A DNA stretch of 64,000 nucleotides from JAEUIX01 sp046156035 (GCA_046156035.1 JBJXEW010000050.1:124001-188000); one strand, 5' to 3'; shown: positions 7,499 through 16,958, numbered from the stretch's first letter. Numbers and translations: made by a program. Notes: generated by a model not told the origin, from the sequence alone.

Positions 7499-10043
7499 AC
7501 CGTTCATCGAAGTACGAAGTGATCATGTCGCCCAGGTTGTCCGGGTTGGGGAAGCCCTGCGTCTCATCGCGCGGGCACAGGTTGCTGCCGTCGAAACTGA
7601 ACGCCGCGGCGTAACCGAGCCTGCGATACGCATCGGTCGTAAACGGCGGCGGAGCATCCGCGGCGGCGGGGCAGGGCCGCGGCCCGCGCGGCACAGGTGG
7701 GTCGGCGAAGTACACCGTGATCGCGTCTTCCAGATCAAACTCGTCGATCTCTTCGTCCCCGTTGAAGTCGCCCAGGCACACCAGCCGCTCCGGCGTGGCC
7801 AGCCGCTCGATGATGGTCCGCTCGGTCCAGCCGATGACTGACTCGTTGAGCGGGTTGCTGCATCCCGGGTTCTTCACGGCGATCGCGCCGAATGTGCCGT
7901 CAAAGCCCAGGCCCAGTTCGAGATTCGCCCAGTCGTCATGCCCCACCAGCGTCTGGTTGGGCGAAGGGTTCTGCCCGATGCCCAGGGGGGCGCCAACGCC
8001 CAGAAAGTTGATGTCAAGGTTTGCGGGCAGCGTTGGCTCAGGCGGGCTCACGCCGTCGCCGTCCCAATCCACCGGGAACACCCCGTGCACACCGCTCACG
8101 CGGGCCACGGCCAGTGTCTGAGTCAAGGTGCCGTTCACATCCTTTGCGTAACCGTGGAAGCAGGGGGCGTCGTCAAAGAAGGGGTCGCCGTCGGGGTCGG
8201 TGGGGTCGTCAGACACGCCGGGGTTCTCATCCAGCCTGTTCTCGACCAGCGTGGCGAACTTCTCTCGCGAATAGTCGAGTCGCCACGTGCCCAGGGACAC
8301 ATCGTCATAGGGCAGGGCGTGCAGATACGACATGATCGACAGGTAGTTGGCCTTGCCGTGGATGTCGTCGGCCCCGCCGTGGTGCAGGCCCAGTGTGTGC
8401 CCGAGTTCGTGCATGAAGACCGCCGCCTGCTCGTCGGCATCGCGCACCCCGTTGTTGAGTTTGTCACCGCCGAAGGCCACCCAGAACTCGTCGCCGGGCA
8501 ACTCGCCCGTGCCCAGCAGTCCGTCCAGACTCACACGATCAAAGACCAGCGCGTAGCGATACGCCTTGCGCTTGGCCTGCACATAGAGCGCCCGCTCCTC
8601 CGACGCGGCAGCCCCCGGGCCGTCGGAGCCGAAGTGCGCCTCACGCAGGTCATCGAACACGAACGGGAAACTGAAGCGCGGGTCGTCTTCCTGCTCGATC
8701 AAGGCTTCCACCTGCTCCATGGGCAGGTTCCGCTCGTCGCGCTGCAGGTGCAACCTGATGCCGGTCGTGCCGTCCGGGTTCACAACCGAAGCGCCCGCGA
8801 AGGCCGCGACCATCTTCGCGGCAGCACTGGCGGAGAGCATCTTGTTCCGTCCACCGTCGATCTCCACAAAGGCATCCTTGTGGTCCTTGCGGGCGCCGCG
8901 TGCAAACAGATCAACCTCGAAGTCCCCGTCGCCGTCAACGTCGATCCCCTTGCCCTGCGTCTCCCACGAATCGCGCAGGCCGTCACCGTCCTCATCGCCG
9001 TCGATCTCCAGCCGCAGGCGGATCACCCGCGCCCGCGTCTCGCCCGCTCGAGTGCCCGCCGCGGCCACAACGCCGTTGGTCGAGATGTCGTAGACGATCA
9101 GCAACGACTCCCCTTCAAGCAGCAGGGGCGCGACGATGGTGGTGAGGTCGAACGTCTGGCCGTCGAAGTACACGAACGGCTTGCTGGCGGTGGTCTGCAA
9201 GTTCACGATGTTGGACATCATGCCCACGGCGTAGCCCGCGTTGTTCACGCCACTCGCCACGCCCTGGTTCATGCCCGGCAGCAGCGGGATGGGCCTGAAC
9301 CCGCCCGCGATGCTGATGCAAGGCTGCGCGATCCCGCCATCGCCGTCGTAGAAGTACCCGCACCAGTTGCCGCTCGGGCTGGTGTTCTCGATGGACACAC
9401 CCGTGTGCCCGGCGCGCGTCCCGCTGATGATCCTGCCGTCGATCGCATAGATCGTGGGCACGAGGTCGTTGTTGGCGTCAAAGCCCGTGCCGATGATCTG
9501 GTTGGCCGCGTCGATGCCCTGCACGATCATGTTGGTGATCAGCGGCAGCAACTCGATCTCGCCCGTGGGCGACATGCGGAAGTACTTGTTCCGCTTGGCG
9601 GGGTCGGGCTCCGAATTGGCGTAGCGGCCCGCGACCCAGCCCGCGGTGTTCACCGCGTACAACTCGGCCCGGAAGGGCGGCTGCACGGGCAGGCCCAGAC
9701 TTGCCGACGAGACCTGATTGCCCGCCGACCGTGTAGAACCGACCACCATGCCGTGCTCGTTCACATCGGCGTACTCGCCCGCCTTAGAGAATGTGTCCAC
9801 GCTCAGGCTGTTGGTCCCACTCTCCATCAGCACGGGCCCGGAACCACCGAGAACGCCGCTGGAGAATGCGCTCCCCACGAGACGGCCCGAATCACTGGCA
9901 CGCAGTGAAACCAGCGCATACGGAGCGGGCACCTGCTGGGCCGACCAGGCAATCTCGAGCGCCGGTGGGGGTGCAGCGCTCGCGGACAGCGCCGCCATCA
10001 TCAGACCCAGTCCACCCGCCAGCATCGTGCCGCGCCTGTTCAT
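7491..10043 (-). CDS. Secreted metzincin metalloprotease with GC-type dockerin tail
   Basis: 850 residues. The start at 10043 (MNRRGTMLAGG...) gives a clean signal peptide ending near ALSASA; earlier in-frame codons give a charged leader. Residues about 25-380 look like repeats of the HAF/kelch kind (phrases such as NEHGMVVGS and NAAGYAVG). Around 390-430 is an Asp-rich calcium-type linker (DGDEDGDGLRD). The protease core has HELGHTLGLHH near 545, the HExxHxxGxxH zinc site of metzincins, and SIMSY about 22 residues on, fitting a Met-turn. The C-terminus has GDFNGDEEIDEFDLEDAITV and later NPDNLGDMITSYF, two dockerin-like units split by a long Cys-containing insert. Predicted role: extracellular protein breakdown, held at the surface by an unknown partner. 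Confidence 0.82.
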   Translation of the reverse strand: MNRRGTMLAGGLGLMMAALSASAAPPPALEIAWSAQQVPAPYALVSLRASDSGRLVGSAFSSGVLGGSGPVLMESGTNSLSVDTFSKAGEYADVNEHGMVVGSTRSAGNQVSSASLGLPVQPPFRAELYAVNTAGWVAGRYANSEPDPAKRNKYFRMSPTGEIELLPLITNMIVQGIDAANQIIGTGFDANNDLVPTIYAIDGRIISGTRAGHTGVSIENTSPSGNWCGYFYDGDGGIAQPCISIAGGFRPIPLLPGMNQGVASGVNNAGYAVGMMSNIVNLQTTASKPFVYFDGQTFDLTTIVAPLLLEGESLLIVYDISTNGVVAAAGTRAGETRARVIRLRLEIDGDEDGDGLRDSWETQGKGIDVDGDGDFEVDLFARGARKDHKDAFVEIDGGRNKMLSASAAAKMVAAFAGASVVNPDGTTGIRLHLQRDERNLPMEQVEALIEQEDDPRFSFPFVFDDLREAHFGSDGPGAAASEERALYVQAKRKAYRYALVFDRVSLDGLLGTGELPGDEFWVAFGGDKLNNGVRDADEQAAVFMHELGHTLGLHHGGADDIHGKANYLSIMSYLHALPYDDVSLGTWRLDYSREKFATLVENRLDENPGVSDDPTDPDGDPFFDDAPCFHGYAKDVNGTLTQTLAVARVSGVHGVFPVDWDGDGVSPPEPTLPANLDINFLGVGAPLGIGQNPSPNQTLVGHDDWANLELGLGFDGTFGAIAVKNPGCSNPLNESVIGWTERTIIERLATPERLVCLGDFNGDEEIDEFDLEDAITVYFADPPVPRGPRPCPAAADAPPPFTTDAYRRLGYAAAFSFDGSNLCPRDETQGFPNPDNLGDMITSYFDERCR

Positions 10044-10423
10044 CGCTCGCCCCTTGCCCAGACCGCGATCATCCACAGCCACCGTTCTCCACAGTGTGAT
10101 GTGCCGTTGCGCGCCTCGCCATGCAATACCCGCTGGTTCAGGCTCACGCGCCAGACTTTCTGCCACGTCAGGCGCGAAACGCGCCTGCCTGTTAGGGCGA
10201 CGAACGGTTGCAGGCGGCCCGGTTCACACCCCCGCTCACAGCCACGCGGCCCACCTCTATGGCCCGAGCGCATGCGGCCGATCCTGGGCTTTGTACGGGC
10301 CTGCGCATGCCCATCCCGTCGCGGTACGCTTCATTGATCGGTGAACTTTTCTGGTCCCACCGCCGCGCAGCGGTAGTCTTATGCCGGGGCGGGGGCATCG
10401 CGGCTCGTATACGGAGGTGGCCC
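10044..10423. other. 380-base divergent intergenic region
   Basis: It separates the leftward protease gene from the rightward TTG-initiated secreted protein and should hold promoters for both. I see no convincing sigma-70 boxes, tRNA or conserved small frame. A weak hairpin (ACCGC...GCGGT) lies near 10360-10375. The rightward gene's frame is open from about 10208, but the upstream part shows no signal peptide. Confidence 0.5.
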
Positions 10424-11782
10424 TTGAAGCGTGGAATCGCCTGCTGGTCGTCTGTCCTTGCGTTTGCCGCCACCTCCTCGCTAGGAGCGCCACCCAACGA
10501 CTCCTGCTCCGCCCCTATCCCGTTGATGTCTGGCGTGCCGGCGAACTTTGACAGCACCACCGCGACCGCCGCGGATGCCGCGCCGGCGTGCGTCGGCGTC
10601 TCGCGCGACGTGTGGTACACGTTCACCGCCATCGAGCCCGGCACGCTGAGCCTGTCCACCTGCTCGTCGGGCGGCGGGTTCGACTCGGTGATCGCCGTCT
10701 ATGACGGTGCCTGCGGCGCGCTGGTATCGCCGATTGCGTGCAACGACGACTCGTGCGGCGTGCTCTCGAACACGTCCGCGGCAGTGCTTGCGGGCAAGAC
10801 CTATCTCATCCGCGTGGGGTCTTTCGGCGACACGGCGGGGAGCGCCACCGGCCGGATCGCGGCCACCTTCGTCACACTTGGCGCGGGCACCTTCACCTAT
10901 CAGGGGCACATCCACGACGGCGGCGTGCCCGTGAACGGTCGGGTTGACCTGCGCTTCGAGCTCTTCGACTCATCCAGCGGCGGCGCGGCGCTGGCCTCCA
11001 GCGTGGTGCGCGGCATCGATGCGGTGGAGGGTCTGGTCACGGCCTACATCAACCTGCCCGTTGGCATTACCGCCAGCGACACGTGGCTTGAGATCGGTGT
11101 GGCCACGCCGGTTGGAGGGAACACCTTCACCATCCTCACGCCGCGCCAGCCGATCACGGCGGCACCCGTGGCCGCAGCGGTGGCGCCCGACAGCGTCGAC
11201 GGTGCCGGGCTTGCCAGCGATTCCAGCGGGCTCTTCAAGGTCAGCGGGGGCCGCCTCTCCGTCTCCGGCGCCGACGTTGTAGCCACCGGCGAGGTCGTCG
11301 CGGACAACTTCGAATACACCGCCCCGGTCACGTCGTACGCGGTGGTCTCGCCCATTAGTTTCCTCTCGATCCTGGCCGACAACCTCAACATCGGCAACAG
11401 TTTCGGCACCGTCTACGTCACGTCGGGCGGATCGGTTCCCATCGTCGCGCCCGTGCGCCTCCCCCACGGCGCCACCGTCACCGAGATGATCGTGTACTAC
11501 CTCGATAGTGAGGGCGGCCCCGTTGTCGGCACCGACCTTTCCATCTCGTTGGTCAGGCGGCCGCTCACCACCGGTTCCTCGTCCACGCTCCTGACGGCCA
11601 CCTCCTCCGGAGCCGTTGGCGGTGTGCGCACCCTGACGTTCGCTGCGAACATCTTGGTTGACAACGCCGCCAACGCCTACAGCCTCCGCGCGTTCCCGGT
11701 GGGCGGGTCCTGGTCGCTGATCGAGACGTTCGGCATCACCGGCGTGCGATTCAAGTACACCATGCCGCGCCCGGTCCCGTAG
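10424..11782 (+). CDS. Secreted protein with beta-rich and FTYQG domains
   Basis: 452 residues. I chose the TTG at 10424 because GGAGGT sits 5 bases before it and the product then begins with a signal peptide (LKRGIACWSSVLAFAATSSLGA). Residues about 20-135 resemble a secreted beta-sandwich of the PPC type (DVWYTFTAIEPGTLSLSTC, then DSVIAVYDG). From about 145 a second module, FTYQGHIHDGGVPVNGRVDL, closely matches the start of the protein at 12366. The two also share the segment containing LTPRQPIT/LSPRQPLT and the C-terminal ending V.F.YT.P. No dockerin or sorting tail is present. Function unknown; likely cell-surface or extracellular. Confidence 0.7.
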   Translation: MKRGIACWSSVLAFAATSSLGAPPNDSCSAPIPLMSGVPANFDSTTATAADAAPACVGVSRDVWYTFTAIEPGTLSLSTCSSGGGFDSVIAVYDGACGALVSPIACNDDSCGVLSNTSAAVLAGKTYLIRVGSFGDTAGSATGRIAATFVTLGAGTFTYQGHIHDGGVPVNGRVDLRFELFDSSSGGAALASSVVRGIDAVEGLVTAYINLPVGITASDTWLEIGVATPVGGNTFTILTPRQPITAAPVAAAVAPDSVDGAGLASDSSGLFKVSGGRLSVSGADVVATGEVVADNFEYTAPVTSYAVVSPISFLSILADNLNIGNSFGTVYVTSGGSVPIVAPVRLPHGATVTEMIVYYLDSEGGPVVGTDLSISLVRRPLTTGSSSTLLTATSSGAVGGVRTLTFAANILVDNAANAYSLRAFPVGGSWSLIETFGITGVRFKYTMPRPVP

Positions 11783-11819
11783 CCGGGTGGGTGCGCGGCA
11801 GCGTGAGTAGCCTTGGGCC

Positions 11820-12227
11820 ATGCTCACCATCGCCGTTCGCTACGCCGGCCACAAGAAGTGCGACCTGGTTCACCCCGAGGGCGCAGCCCTCCGCACCGAT
11901 GCACCCAAGGACATCGGCGGCGAGGCCTCCGCGTTCTCACCCACCGACCTTGTCGCGGCGGGCCTGGCCAGTTGCATCCTCACCACCATCGCCATGTTCG
12001 GCGAACGGCACGGGCTGGACATCACCGGCGCGAGTGCCACCGTCGAGAAGCACATGAGCGTGCCGCCCGCCCCGCGGCGCATTGCCCGCCTGCCAGTCGT
12101 CGTGAACCTGCCCGCCAGCATCCCCGCCGACATGCGAGAGAGAGTCGAAAGGGCCGGGCACGCCTGCCCCGTCCATGCCAGCCTGCACCCCGAGGTGGAT
12201 GCGCCGATTGTTTATAGGTATGCGTAA
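11820..12227 (+). CDS. OsmC/Ohr-family peroxide-reducing protein
   Basis: 135 residues, the usual OsmC size. These cytosolic enzymes reduce organic or fatty-acid hydroperoxides with a reactive cysteine pair. The pair is visible at C52 (in GLASCILTT) and C116 (in GHACPVHASL). The segment FSPTDLVAAGLASC is typical. It begins 37 bases after the preceding secreted protein and lies between two related secreted-protein genes, which look unconnected in function. A general OsmC-like subgroup fits better than classical Ohr. Confidence 0.88.
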   Translation: MLTIAVRYAGHKKCDLVHPEGAALRTDAPKDIGGEASAFSPTDLVAAGLASCILTTIAMFGERHGLDITGASATVEKHMSVPPAPRRIARLPVVVNLPASIPADMRERVERAGHACPVHASLHPEVDAPIVYRYA

Positions 12228-12365
12228 GGGTTTGCGAGCGACAATCTGCCATGCTGGCGCATAGCAGGGCAGGCGCGCTGGCCGCGGCGCACCGATGCAG
12301 TAGGCTGAGTGTGTGGCGCCATCAGCCCCTCGATGCGTCCGTCCGTGCAAACGGTGGAGGTTCCC

Positions 12366-14177
12366 ATGCGTAGCCGTCTCCGTGCCGTGTGTCTGTCGTG
12401 CCTGGTGGCTGTCGCCGCGGGCGGCTTGGTCGCGCCCCGGGCCCACGCCCAGGTCGGCACGAACTTCACCTACCAGGGTGAGTTGCAGGACGGGGGCGTG
12501 TCGTACACCGGCAGCGCCGACCTGCGCCTCAGGCTTTTCCAAGACGCGACAAGCCCCGCCTTCCTCAGCGGGTTTATCGTGCGGAGCAACGTGGCCTGCA
12601 TCGACGGGCGCTTCACCACGGACCTGGACTTCGGTTTCTACCTGCTCGTGGCGGGGGCACACCTGCAGATCGAGGTTCGCACACCGCACGATCCGACCGA
12701 TTCGCTTCCGTACACGCTTCTCTCGCCGCGCCAGCCTTTGACACCCACGCCGCAGGCGCAGTTGGCGGAGTTGGCGCGCACGGCCGACTTCGCCTTCAGC
12801 GCCAACACCGCAAGCAACGCGACCAACGCCAGCAGCGCGAACAATGCCAACGCTCTGGCCGGTCTGAGTTCGTCGTTCTACCGCAACGCCTCCAACCTCA
12901 ACGCCGGCACACTGCCGTCCGCCCAACTCAGCGGCACCTACTCGCTCGCCCTCGGTTTCACCAATCCCGGAAACGCGTTCGCCGGCTCGGGCGCGGGCCT
13001 CTCGGCCCTGAACGCGGGCAACGTGAGCACGGGCACGCTCTCTCCGGCCCGCGGCGGCACGGGTTCGTCCGTCGCCTCGGCCGTCAACGGCCAGGTCCTC
13101 AAGTGGAACGGCTCGATCTTCACGCCGCAGGACGATCTTGACACCAACACCACCTACAACGCGGGCGTAGGGCTCACGCTTGCCAGCACGACTTTCAGCA
13201 TCCCGATCAATGGTGTCACGAGCGCCATGCTCCTCGACGGCGCCGTCTCGGCGCAGGACATCGGCGCGTCGCAGGTGAACAACTCGCACTTGGCCTCCGA
13301 TGCCGCGAGCCTGAGCAGGGTCTCCGGCACGATCATGCGGTCTGAAGGAGGCAACATCGGCATCGGCTCGATCACGCCCCTCTCCACGCTGCACCTCCAG
13401 ACCGCCACACCCGTGCTCGCCGTGCAATCAAGCACCAACGGGGGCGATGCCCAGATCGACCTCACTGAGACTGTCGGCGGGGCCGGTGTGGGCGGCCGCC
13501 TGCACTACGACGGCTCCGGCAACACGTTCACACTCGGCACCGTCAACGCCGCGGGTGGCTCGCTGATCGCGGCCATCACCGTCAACCGCGGCTCCCCCGA
13601 CGCGTCCTTCGCCGACGATGTGGCCGTGCCCGGCTTGCTGAGCGCCGGTGCGGTGGTGGCTGCGGGCAACGTGAACGCCGGGGCGGTGGTGGCTACGGGC
13701 AACGTGAGCGCGGCATCGTTCTCCATCCCCACCACCACACGCAGCCTTTCACTGGGACCGGCGAGTTTCATTCCCAGTTCCAACTCCAGTTCGTACCTGG
13801 TTGATCCGGCCGGCCTTCAGAACGCGTCGGGCGCGGGCGTGCAGATCAGCTTCTACGCCCCCGTCACGATTCCCGACGACGCGACAATCACCGGTTTCAC
13901 GTTCCGATGCCTGGACGATGATCCGAGCGTGGACATGACGGTGGAGTTGCACCAGGTGACGCTGTCGAGCGGCACCGATTCGGTCACCGCCGTCACCACC
14001 TCGGCCGGCTCGGCCGTGCTGCGCACGTTCTCATCGGGGGCGCTCTCGCTGCCGGTCGACAGCACGCTGCGCACCTACACGGTGCGGGCCACATGGGCGG
14101 GGCCGCTGCCCACGGCCAACCGCATCAAACTGCTCAGCGTGCGCGTGGACTACACCGTCACGTCGCCGCTCCCCTGA
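12366..14177 (+). CDS. Large secreted protein with FTYQG module and tail-fibre-like middle
   Basis: 603 residues. GGAGG lies 5 bases before the ATG at 12366, and a signal peptide follows (MRSRLRAVCLSCLVAVAAGG, cleavage near AHA). The first module starts FTYQGELQDGGVSYTGSADL and is shared with the protein at 10424. Residues about 140-250 are Asn/Ala/Ser rich (ANTASNATNASSANNAN). Phrases such as GTLSPARGGTGSS and GQVLKWNGS are of the kind seen in phage tail fibres and surface adhesins. The C-terminal 120 residues form a beta-rich domain like the end of the 10424 protein. Probably a fibrous surface protein; no enzymatic motif seen. Confidence 0.7.
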   Translation: MRSRLRAVCLSCLVAVAAGGLVAPRAHAQVGTNFTYQGELQDGGVSYTGSADLRLRLFQDATSPAFLSGFIVRSNVACIDGRFTTDLDFGFYLLVAGAHLQIEVRTPHDPTDSLPYTLLSPRQPLTPTPQAQLAELARTADFAFSANTASNATNASSANNANALAGLSSSFYRNASNLNAGTLPSAQLSGTYSLALGFTNPGNAFAGSGAGLSALNAGNVSTGTLSPARGGTGSSVASAVNGQVLKWNGSIFTPQDDLDTNTTYNAGVGLTLASTTFSIPINGVTSAMLLDGAVSAQDIGASQVNNSHLASDAASLSRVSGTIMRSEGGNIGIGSITPLSTLHLQTATPVLAVQSSTNGGDAQIDLTETVGGAGVGGRLHYDGSGNTFTLGTVNAAGGSLIAAITVNRGSPDASFADDVAVPGLLSAGAVVAAGNVNAGAVVATGNVSAASFSIPTTTRSLSLGPASFIPSSNSSSYLVDPAGLQNASGAGVQISFYAPVTIPDDATITGFTFRCLDDDPSVDMTVELHQVTLSSGTDSVTAVTTSAGSAVLRTFSSGALSLPVDSTLRTYTVRATWAGPLPTANRIKLLSVRVDYTVTSPLP

Positions 14178-14214
14178 GCGGCTCCGCTGCGCGGCTCGCG
14201 CCCGAAGCCTCCCC

Positions 14215-14694
14215 TCACGCCGCCTTTTTCAGACGCCGCTCGAAGCCGCGCGGCCGCACGTTGCTGGGGGCATCCGCCGGCTCGTGCCAATCCTCGCACG
14301 CGGGCAGGTTCAGCGTGCTCGCGGCGGTTTTGCGGTAGCCAAGAAGGCGGATCACCTCCAGCACGTCCGTCCACGCCGGGAAGGTGCAGCCGTTGGCCTG
14401 CTTGAACGCGTCGATGGCCTTGACGAAGAGGAACTGCTCGCGGGTCAGGCTGCCGTCTTCGGCGGACCTGAGTGAATCGCTCAGGCGCCGTCCAGCCCCG
14501 CGCCGCCGCTCAAGACCGGTGGTTGCCGCTGGCGCCGGCTTACCGGACGCGCCCTCGGCCGCGGCAAGAAACTCTGCAACCAGCCGGCGATCAAGCCCGC
14601 AGCGGCGATCAATCACCCCGGTGTGCCCCGCGGGCGGGCCGGCCGGAGCGAGGGCCGGGTGCTGGAGAATGTGCGGAGATTCGGATGAGGGCAT
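14215..14694 (-). CDS. Hypothetical protein with conserved C-terminal helical region
   Basis: 159 residues, no signal peptide or membrane segment. The first half is Ala/Pro/Arg rich and probably disordered. The second half holds LTREQFLFVKAIDAFKQANG followed by CTFPAWTDVLEVIRLLGYRK, a compact helical unit that looks conserved and recalls small planctomycete-type proteins of unknown role. The last residues (RGFERRLKKAA) are basic and might bind nucleic acid; that is speculation. It lies 53 bases downstream of the acidic protein gene on the same strand. Confidence 0.6.
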   Translation of the reverse strand: MPSSESPHILQHPALAPAGPPAGHTGVIDRRCGLDRRLVAEFLAAAEGASGKPAPAATTGLERRRGAGRRLSDSLRSAEDGSLTREQFLFVKAIDAFKQANGCTFPAWTDVLEVIRLLGYRKTAASTLNLPACEDWHEPADAPSNVRPRGFERRLKKAA

Positions 14695-14747
14695 GGGCGA
14701 CTCCCCGTGATGGCGAGGAGCCGCAGGGGAGCAGCACCCGTGCGGAA

Positions 14748-15050
14748 CTACAACTCCTCGTCCTCTTCATCATCGTCGAAAGTCTCGGCCAGGTCGTCGT
14801 CTTCTTCGTCGTCGTCGAGGAACTCGTCGTCCTCGTCGTCAAGGTCGTCATCGCCGTCATCAGCGGCATCATCGTCGGCATCGGCATCGTCTTCCTCAAA
14901 CTCATCGCCATCAAGGTCGTCGGGCTCTTCGGCCGGGGTGCCGGGGGTGCCGCCGTCGGTCCCCTTGGCCGCGCGCGGGCGCGCGGCGTGGGTCGAGAGG
15001 AGCGTGAGAAGATCGGCTTCGCTGGTGGATGTCAGGGTGAGTGTGGCCAT
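14748..15050 (-). CDS. Highly acidic small protein
   Basis: 100 residues from the ATG at 15050. After a Thr/Leu-rich start (MATLTLTSTSEADLL) the rest is almost all Asp and Glu. Such tails appear in small planctomycete proteins and are probably disordered. The frame is open upstream of 15050, but that part lacks features and would overlap the promoter region of the divergent gene at 15275. No function assigned; a chance frame cannot be excluded, though codon use and the adjoining gene favour it being real. Confidence 0.5.
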   Translation of the reverse strand: MATLTLTSTSEADLLTLLSTHAARPRAAKGTDGGTPGTPAEEPDDLDGDEFEEDDADADDDAADDGDDDLDDEDDEFLDDDEEDDDLAETFDDDEEDEEL

Positions 15051-15274
15051 GAGAGCGTCTCGCGTCGAATCGGTGGGGGACAAAACTAGGCCAGCGGAAT
15101 CGTCGGGGCCACGGGTTGCGCGCAAGTCATGTGCGGGCGGGCCGACCCGATAAACGCCCCTCACATGCGCGTACACTACCCAGCAGTTGGCCGGTGTCAA
15201 CCGGGGCTGGCCGCGCACCCTCGCCGCGGAGACGAGCGACCCTTGTCGGCGGTTTGTGACGAAGGCTTCACGCG

Positions 15275-15832
15275 ATGTCTGAACCCCCAGCCGATCCTTC
15301 GTCACCGGACCGGTTCCAGCCCGTCGCCGCGCTCTTGTCGGTCGTGTTTCCCGGGGCGGGCCATGCGTACTTGGGCTATGTGCATCGGGCGGTGCTGATC
15401 GGCGTGGGCGTGCTGGGCCTGTTCTTCGGCGGGGTGCTGGTGGGCGGCATTGATTCCATCGATGCCAACGAGGACCGCATCTGGTTCATCGGGCAGGCGC
15501 TGGTGGGTCCGACGGCCTTCGGCGTGAACCACGTCAACCAGACCTTCTTCAAAGGCTGGGCGCTGGACCCGCGGACCAACCGCAGCGTCCTCCGCGCCCC
15601 GCGCCCGGGCGAGGGCATCGCGCTCGAAGAAATGGCTCCCGGTCGCACGCGGCGCGTGATCACGGCCAGCGGCACACCGCCCATCACCAAGAGCCTGGGG
15701 CGGGCCAGCGAACTCGGCACGCTCATGGCCGCTCTGGCGGGCATGATGAACCTGCTGGTGATCATCGACGCGGCGTATTCGTGCCGGCGGAGCGAGGCGG
15801 GCGCGGGCCGCGCGGCCGGAGCGGCCGCATGA
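15275..15832 (+). CDS. Small integral membrane protein (DUF6677-like)
   Basis: 185 residues with three hydrophobic segments: about 18-34 (VAALLSVVFPGAGHAYLGYV), 38-60 (AVLIGVGVLGLFFGGVLVGG) and 145-165. The FPGAGHAYLG motif is typical of small bacterial membrane proteins with a helical-hairpin start. I believe it resembles DUF6677, known mainly from planctomycetes, but could not check. Its stop overlaps the ATG of the next membrane protein (ATGA), so the two are probably made together. Confidence 0.65.
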   Translation: MSEPPADPSSPDRFQPVAALLSVVFPGAGHAYLGYVHRAVLIGVGVLGLFFGGVLVGGIDSIDANEDRIWFIGQALVGPTAFGVNHVNQTFFKGWALDPRTNRSVLRAPRPGEGIALEEMAPGRTRRVITASGTPPITKSLGRASELGTLMAALAGMMNLLVIIDAAYSCRRSEAGAGRAAGAAA

Positions 15833-16089
15833 ACGGCTCCCTCCCCCCGTGGCGACCGTTTGTGGACCCCTTGCCCCTGAGCGCCTTCACGCACTGGTAC
15901 GTGTTCTTGCTGCCCATCTCGCTGCTCATCGCCGTTGCGTACAAGGCCGTGCGCCAGCGCGACCTGCGGGGCTACTGGCGCAACGTCGCCGCGATGACGG
16001 TGCAGATCATCGGCGGCATGATCGCCCTGGCGGTGGCAAGTTACGCCTTGGTCGAGGTGTATCTGAAGTGGTGGATGAGCCGCGGCTGA
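15829..16089 (+). CDS. Small two-helix membrane protein
   Basis: 86 residues from the ATG at 15829, which overlaps the previous stop by 4 bases. Two membrane helices are visible (YVFLLPISLLIAVAYKAV and IIGGMIALAVASYALVEVYL) separated by a basic loop (RQRDLRGYWRN). No known family recognised. The coupled arrangement suggests it forms a complex with the upstream membrane protein. Confidence 0.6.
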   Translation: MNGSLPPWRPFVDPLPLSAFTHWYVFLLPISLLIAVAYKAVRQRDLRGYWRNVAAMTVQIIGGMIALAVASYALVEVYLKWWMSRG

Positions 16090-16134
16090 TAGGGCCAGGC
16101 TTGGCTTCGCAGCGGCGCACCCTACGATCCGGTC

Positions 16135-16761
16135 ATGCCGCTGCGTGCACGGGGAAGCAAGCGATTTGTGGTGGGTGTCTCGGGCGCTTCGGGCGCCGTC
16201 TACGCTGCCGGCCTGCTGGAGCAACTGCTCTCACGTCGCCACGAGGTGCACCTTGTCGTGACGGAGTTCGGCCGCCGCCTGCTGGCCGAGGAACTGGGGA
16301 TCAAGGAAATTTCCTTGGATTCTCTGCTTCCTTCGCTGGGGCGGTCGGCGGGTGCCGCGGCGGCCCGCAAACGTCTCATCATCCACCCTCACAAGGATGT
16401 GGGCGCGGTGATCGCCTCCGGCTCGTTCCTGCACGACGGCATGGTGGTGGTGCCGTGCTCATCGACCGCGCTGGGCTACATCGCCAGCGGCTCGGGGTCG
16501 AACCTGCTGGGCCGCGCGGCGATGGTGACGCTCAAGGAACGGCGCACGCTGGTTCTCGTGCATCGCGAATCGCCGCTGTCGCTGATCGACATCCGCAACA
16601 TGGAGACCGTGACGCTCGCGGGCGGGATCATCGCGCCGGCCAACCCGGGGTTTTATTTGCACCCCCAGCGCGTGGAAGACCTCGTGGATTTCACCGTGGG
16701 CAAGGTGCTGGACCTGCTGGGCGTGGAGCACGACCTGAAGACGCGCTGGAAGCCGGCCTGA
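16135..16761 (+). CDS. ubiX: Flavin prenyltransferase UbiX
   Basis: 208 residues, normal for the family. UbiX attaches a dimethylallyl group to FMN, making the prenylated cofactor used by UbiD-type decarboxylases. Evidence: the flavin-binding GVSGASG at 14-20, VVTEFGRRLL in the first half, VVPCSSTALGYIASGSG at about 105-120, and KERRTLVLVHRESPLS. The usual middle segment PCSMKT is PCSSTA here, a variant seen in some UbiX proteins. No ubiD lies in the window. The small membrane-protein genes before it do not suggest a pathway. Confidence 0.9.
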   Translation: MPLRARGSKRFVVGVSGASGAVYAAGLLEQLLSRRHEVHLVVTEFGRRLLAEELGIKEISLDSLLPSLGRSAGAAAARKRLIIHPHKDVGAVIASGSFLHDGMVVVPCSSTALGYIASGSGSNLLGRAAMVTLKERRTLVLVHRESPLSLIDIRNMETVTLAGGIIAPANPGFYLHPQRVEDLVDFTVGKVLDLLGVEHDLKTRWKPA

Positions 16762-16763
16762 GG

Positions 16764-16958
16764 TCAGCCGACCAGATCGACTCCGCCCTCGCGCGTTGGC
16801 GCGGCGGCCTTGGCGGCGACTTCCGCGGCGGCCTGGATGAGCGCGACGGCCGCGTTGCCCTGCTGGCGGTCTTGCCGGCGCTGGATGACCAGCGCGGCGA
16901 GTGCGGCCTGGCTGGCGACACGGGCGGACGAATCTGAAAGGGCGTCGATCTCTGCCAT
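16764..16958 (-). CDS. YjfB-like small putative motility protein
   Basis: 64 residues starting MAEIDALSDSSARVASQAAL. The pattern, an N-terminal helix followed by ALVIQRRQDRQQGNAAVALI and Ala-rich helices, resembles the short YjfB family (putative motility proteins). It starts at the ATG at 16958; upstream in-frame residues are Pro-rich and unlikely. It lies convergent with ubiX, 2 bases past its stop. The similarity is by eye and the function in that family is itself unclear. Confidence 0.5.
   Translation of the reverse strand: MAEIDALSDSSARVASQAALAALVIQRRQDRQQGNAAVALIQAAAEVAAKAAAPTREGGVDLVG

Noticed and set aside
14748..15305. 185-residue version of the acidic protein
   Set aside because: The extra N-terminal part covers the shared divergent region and the start of the gene at 15275 and carries no features; the ATG at 15050 is more likely.
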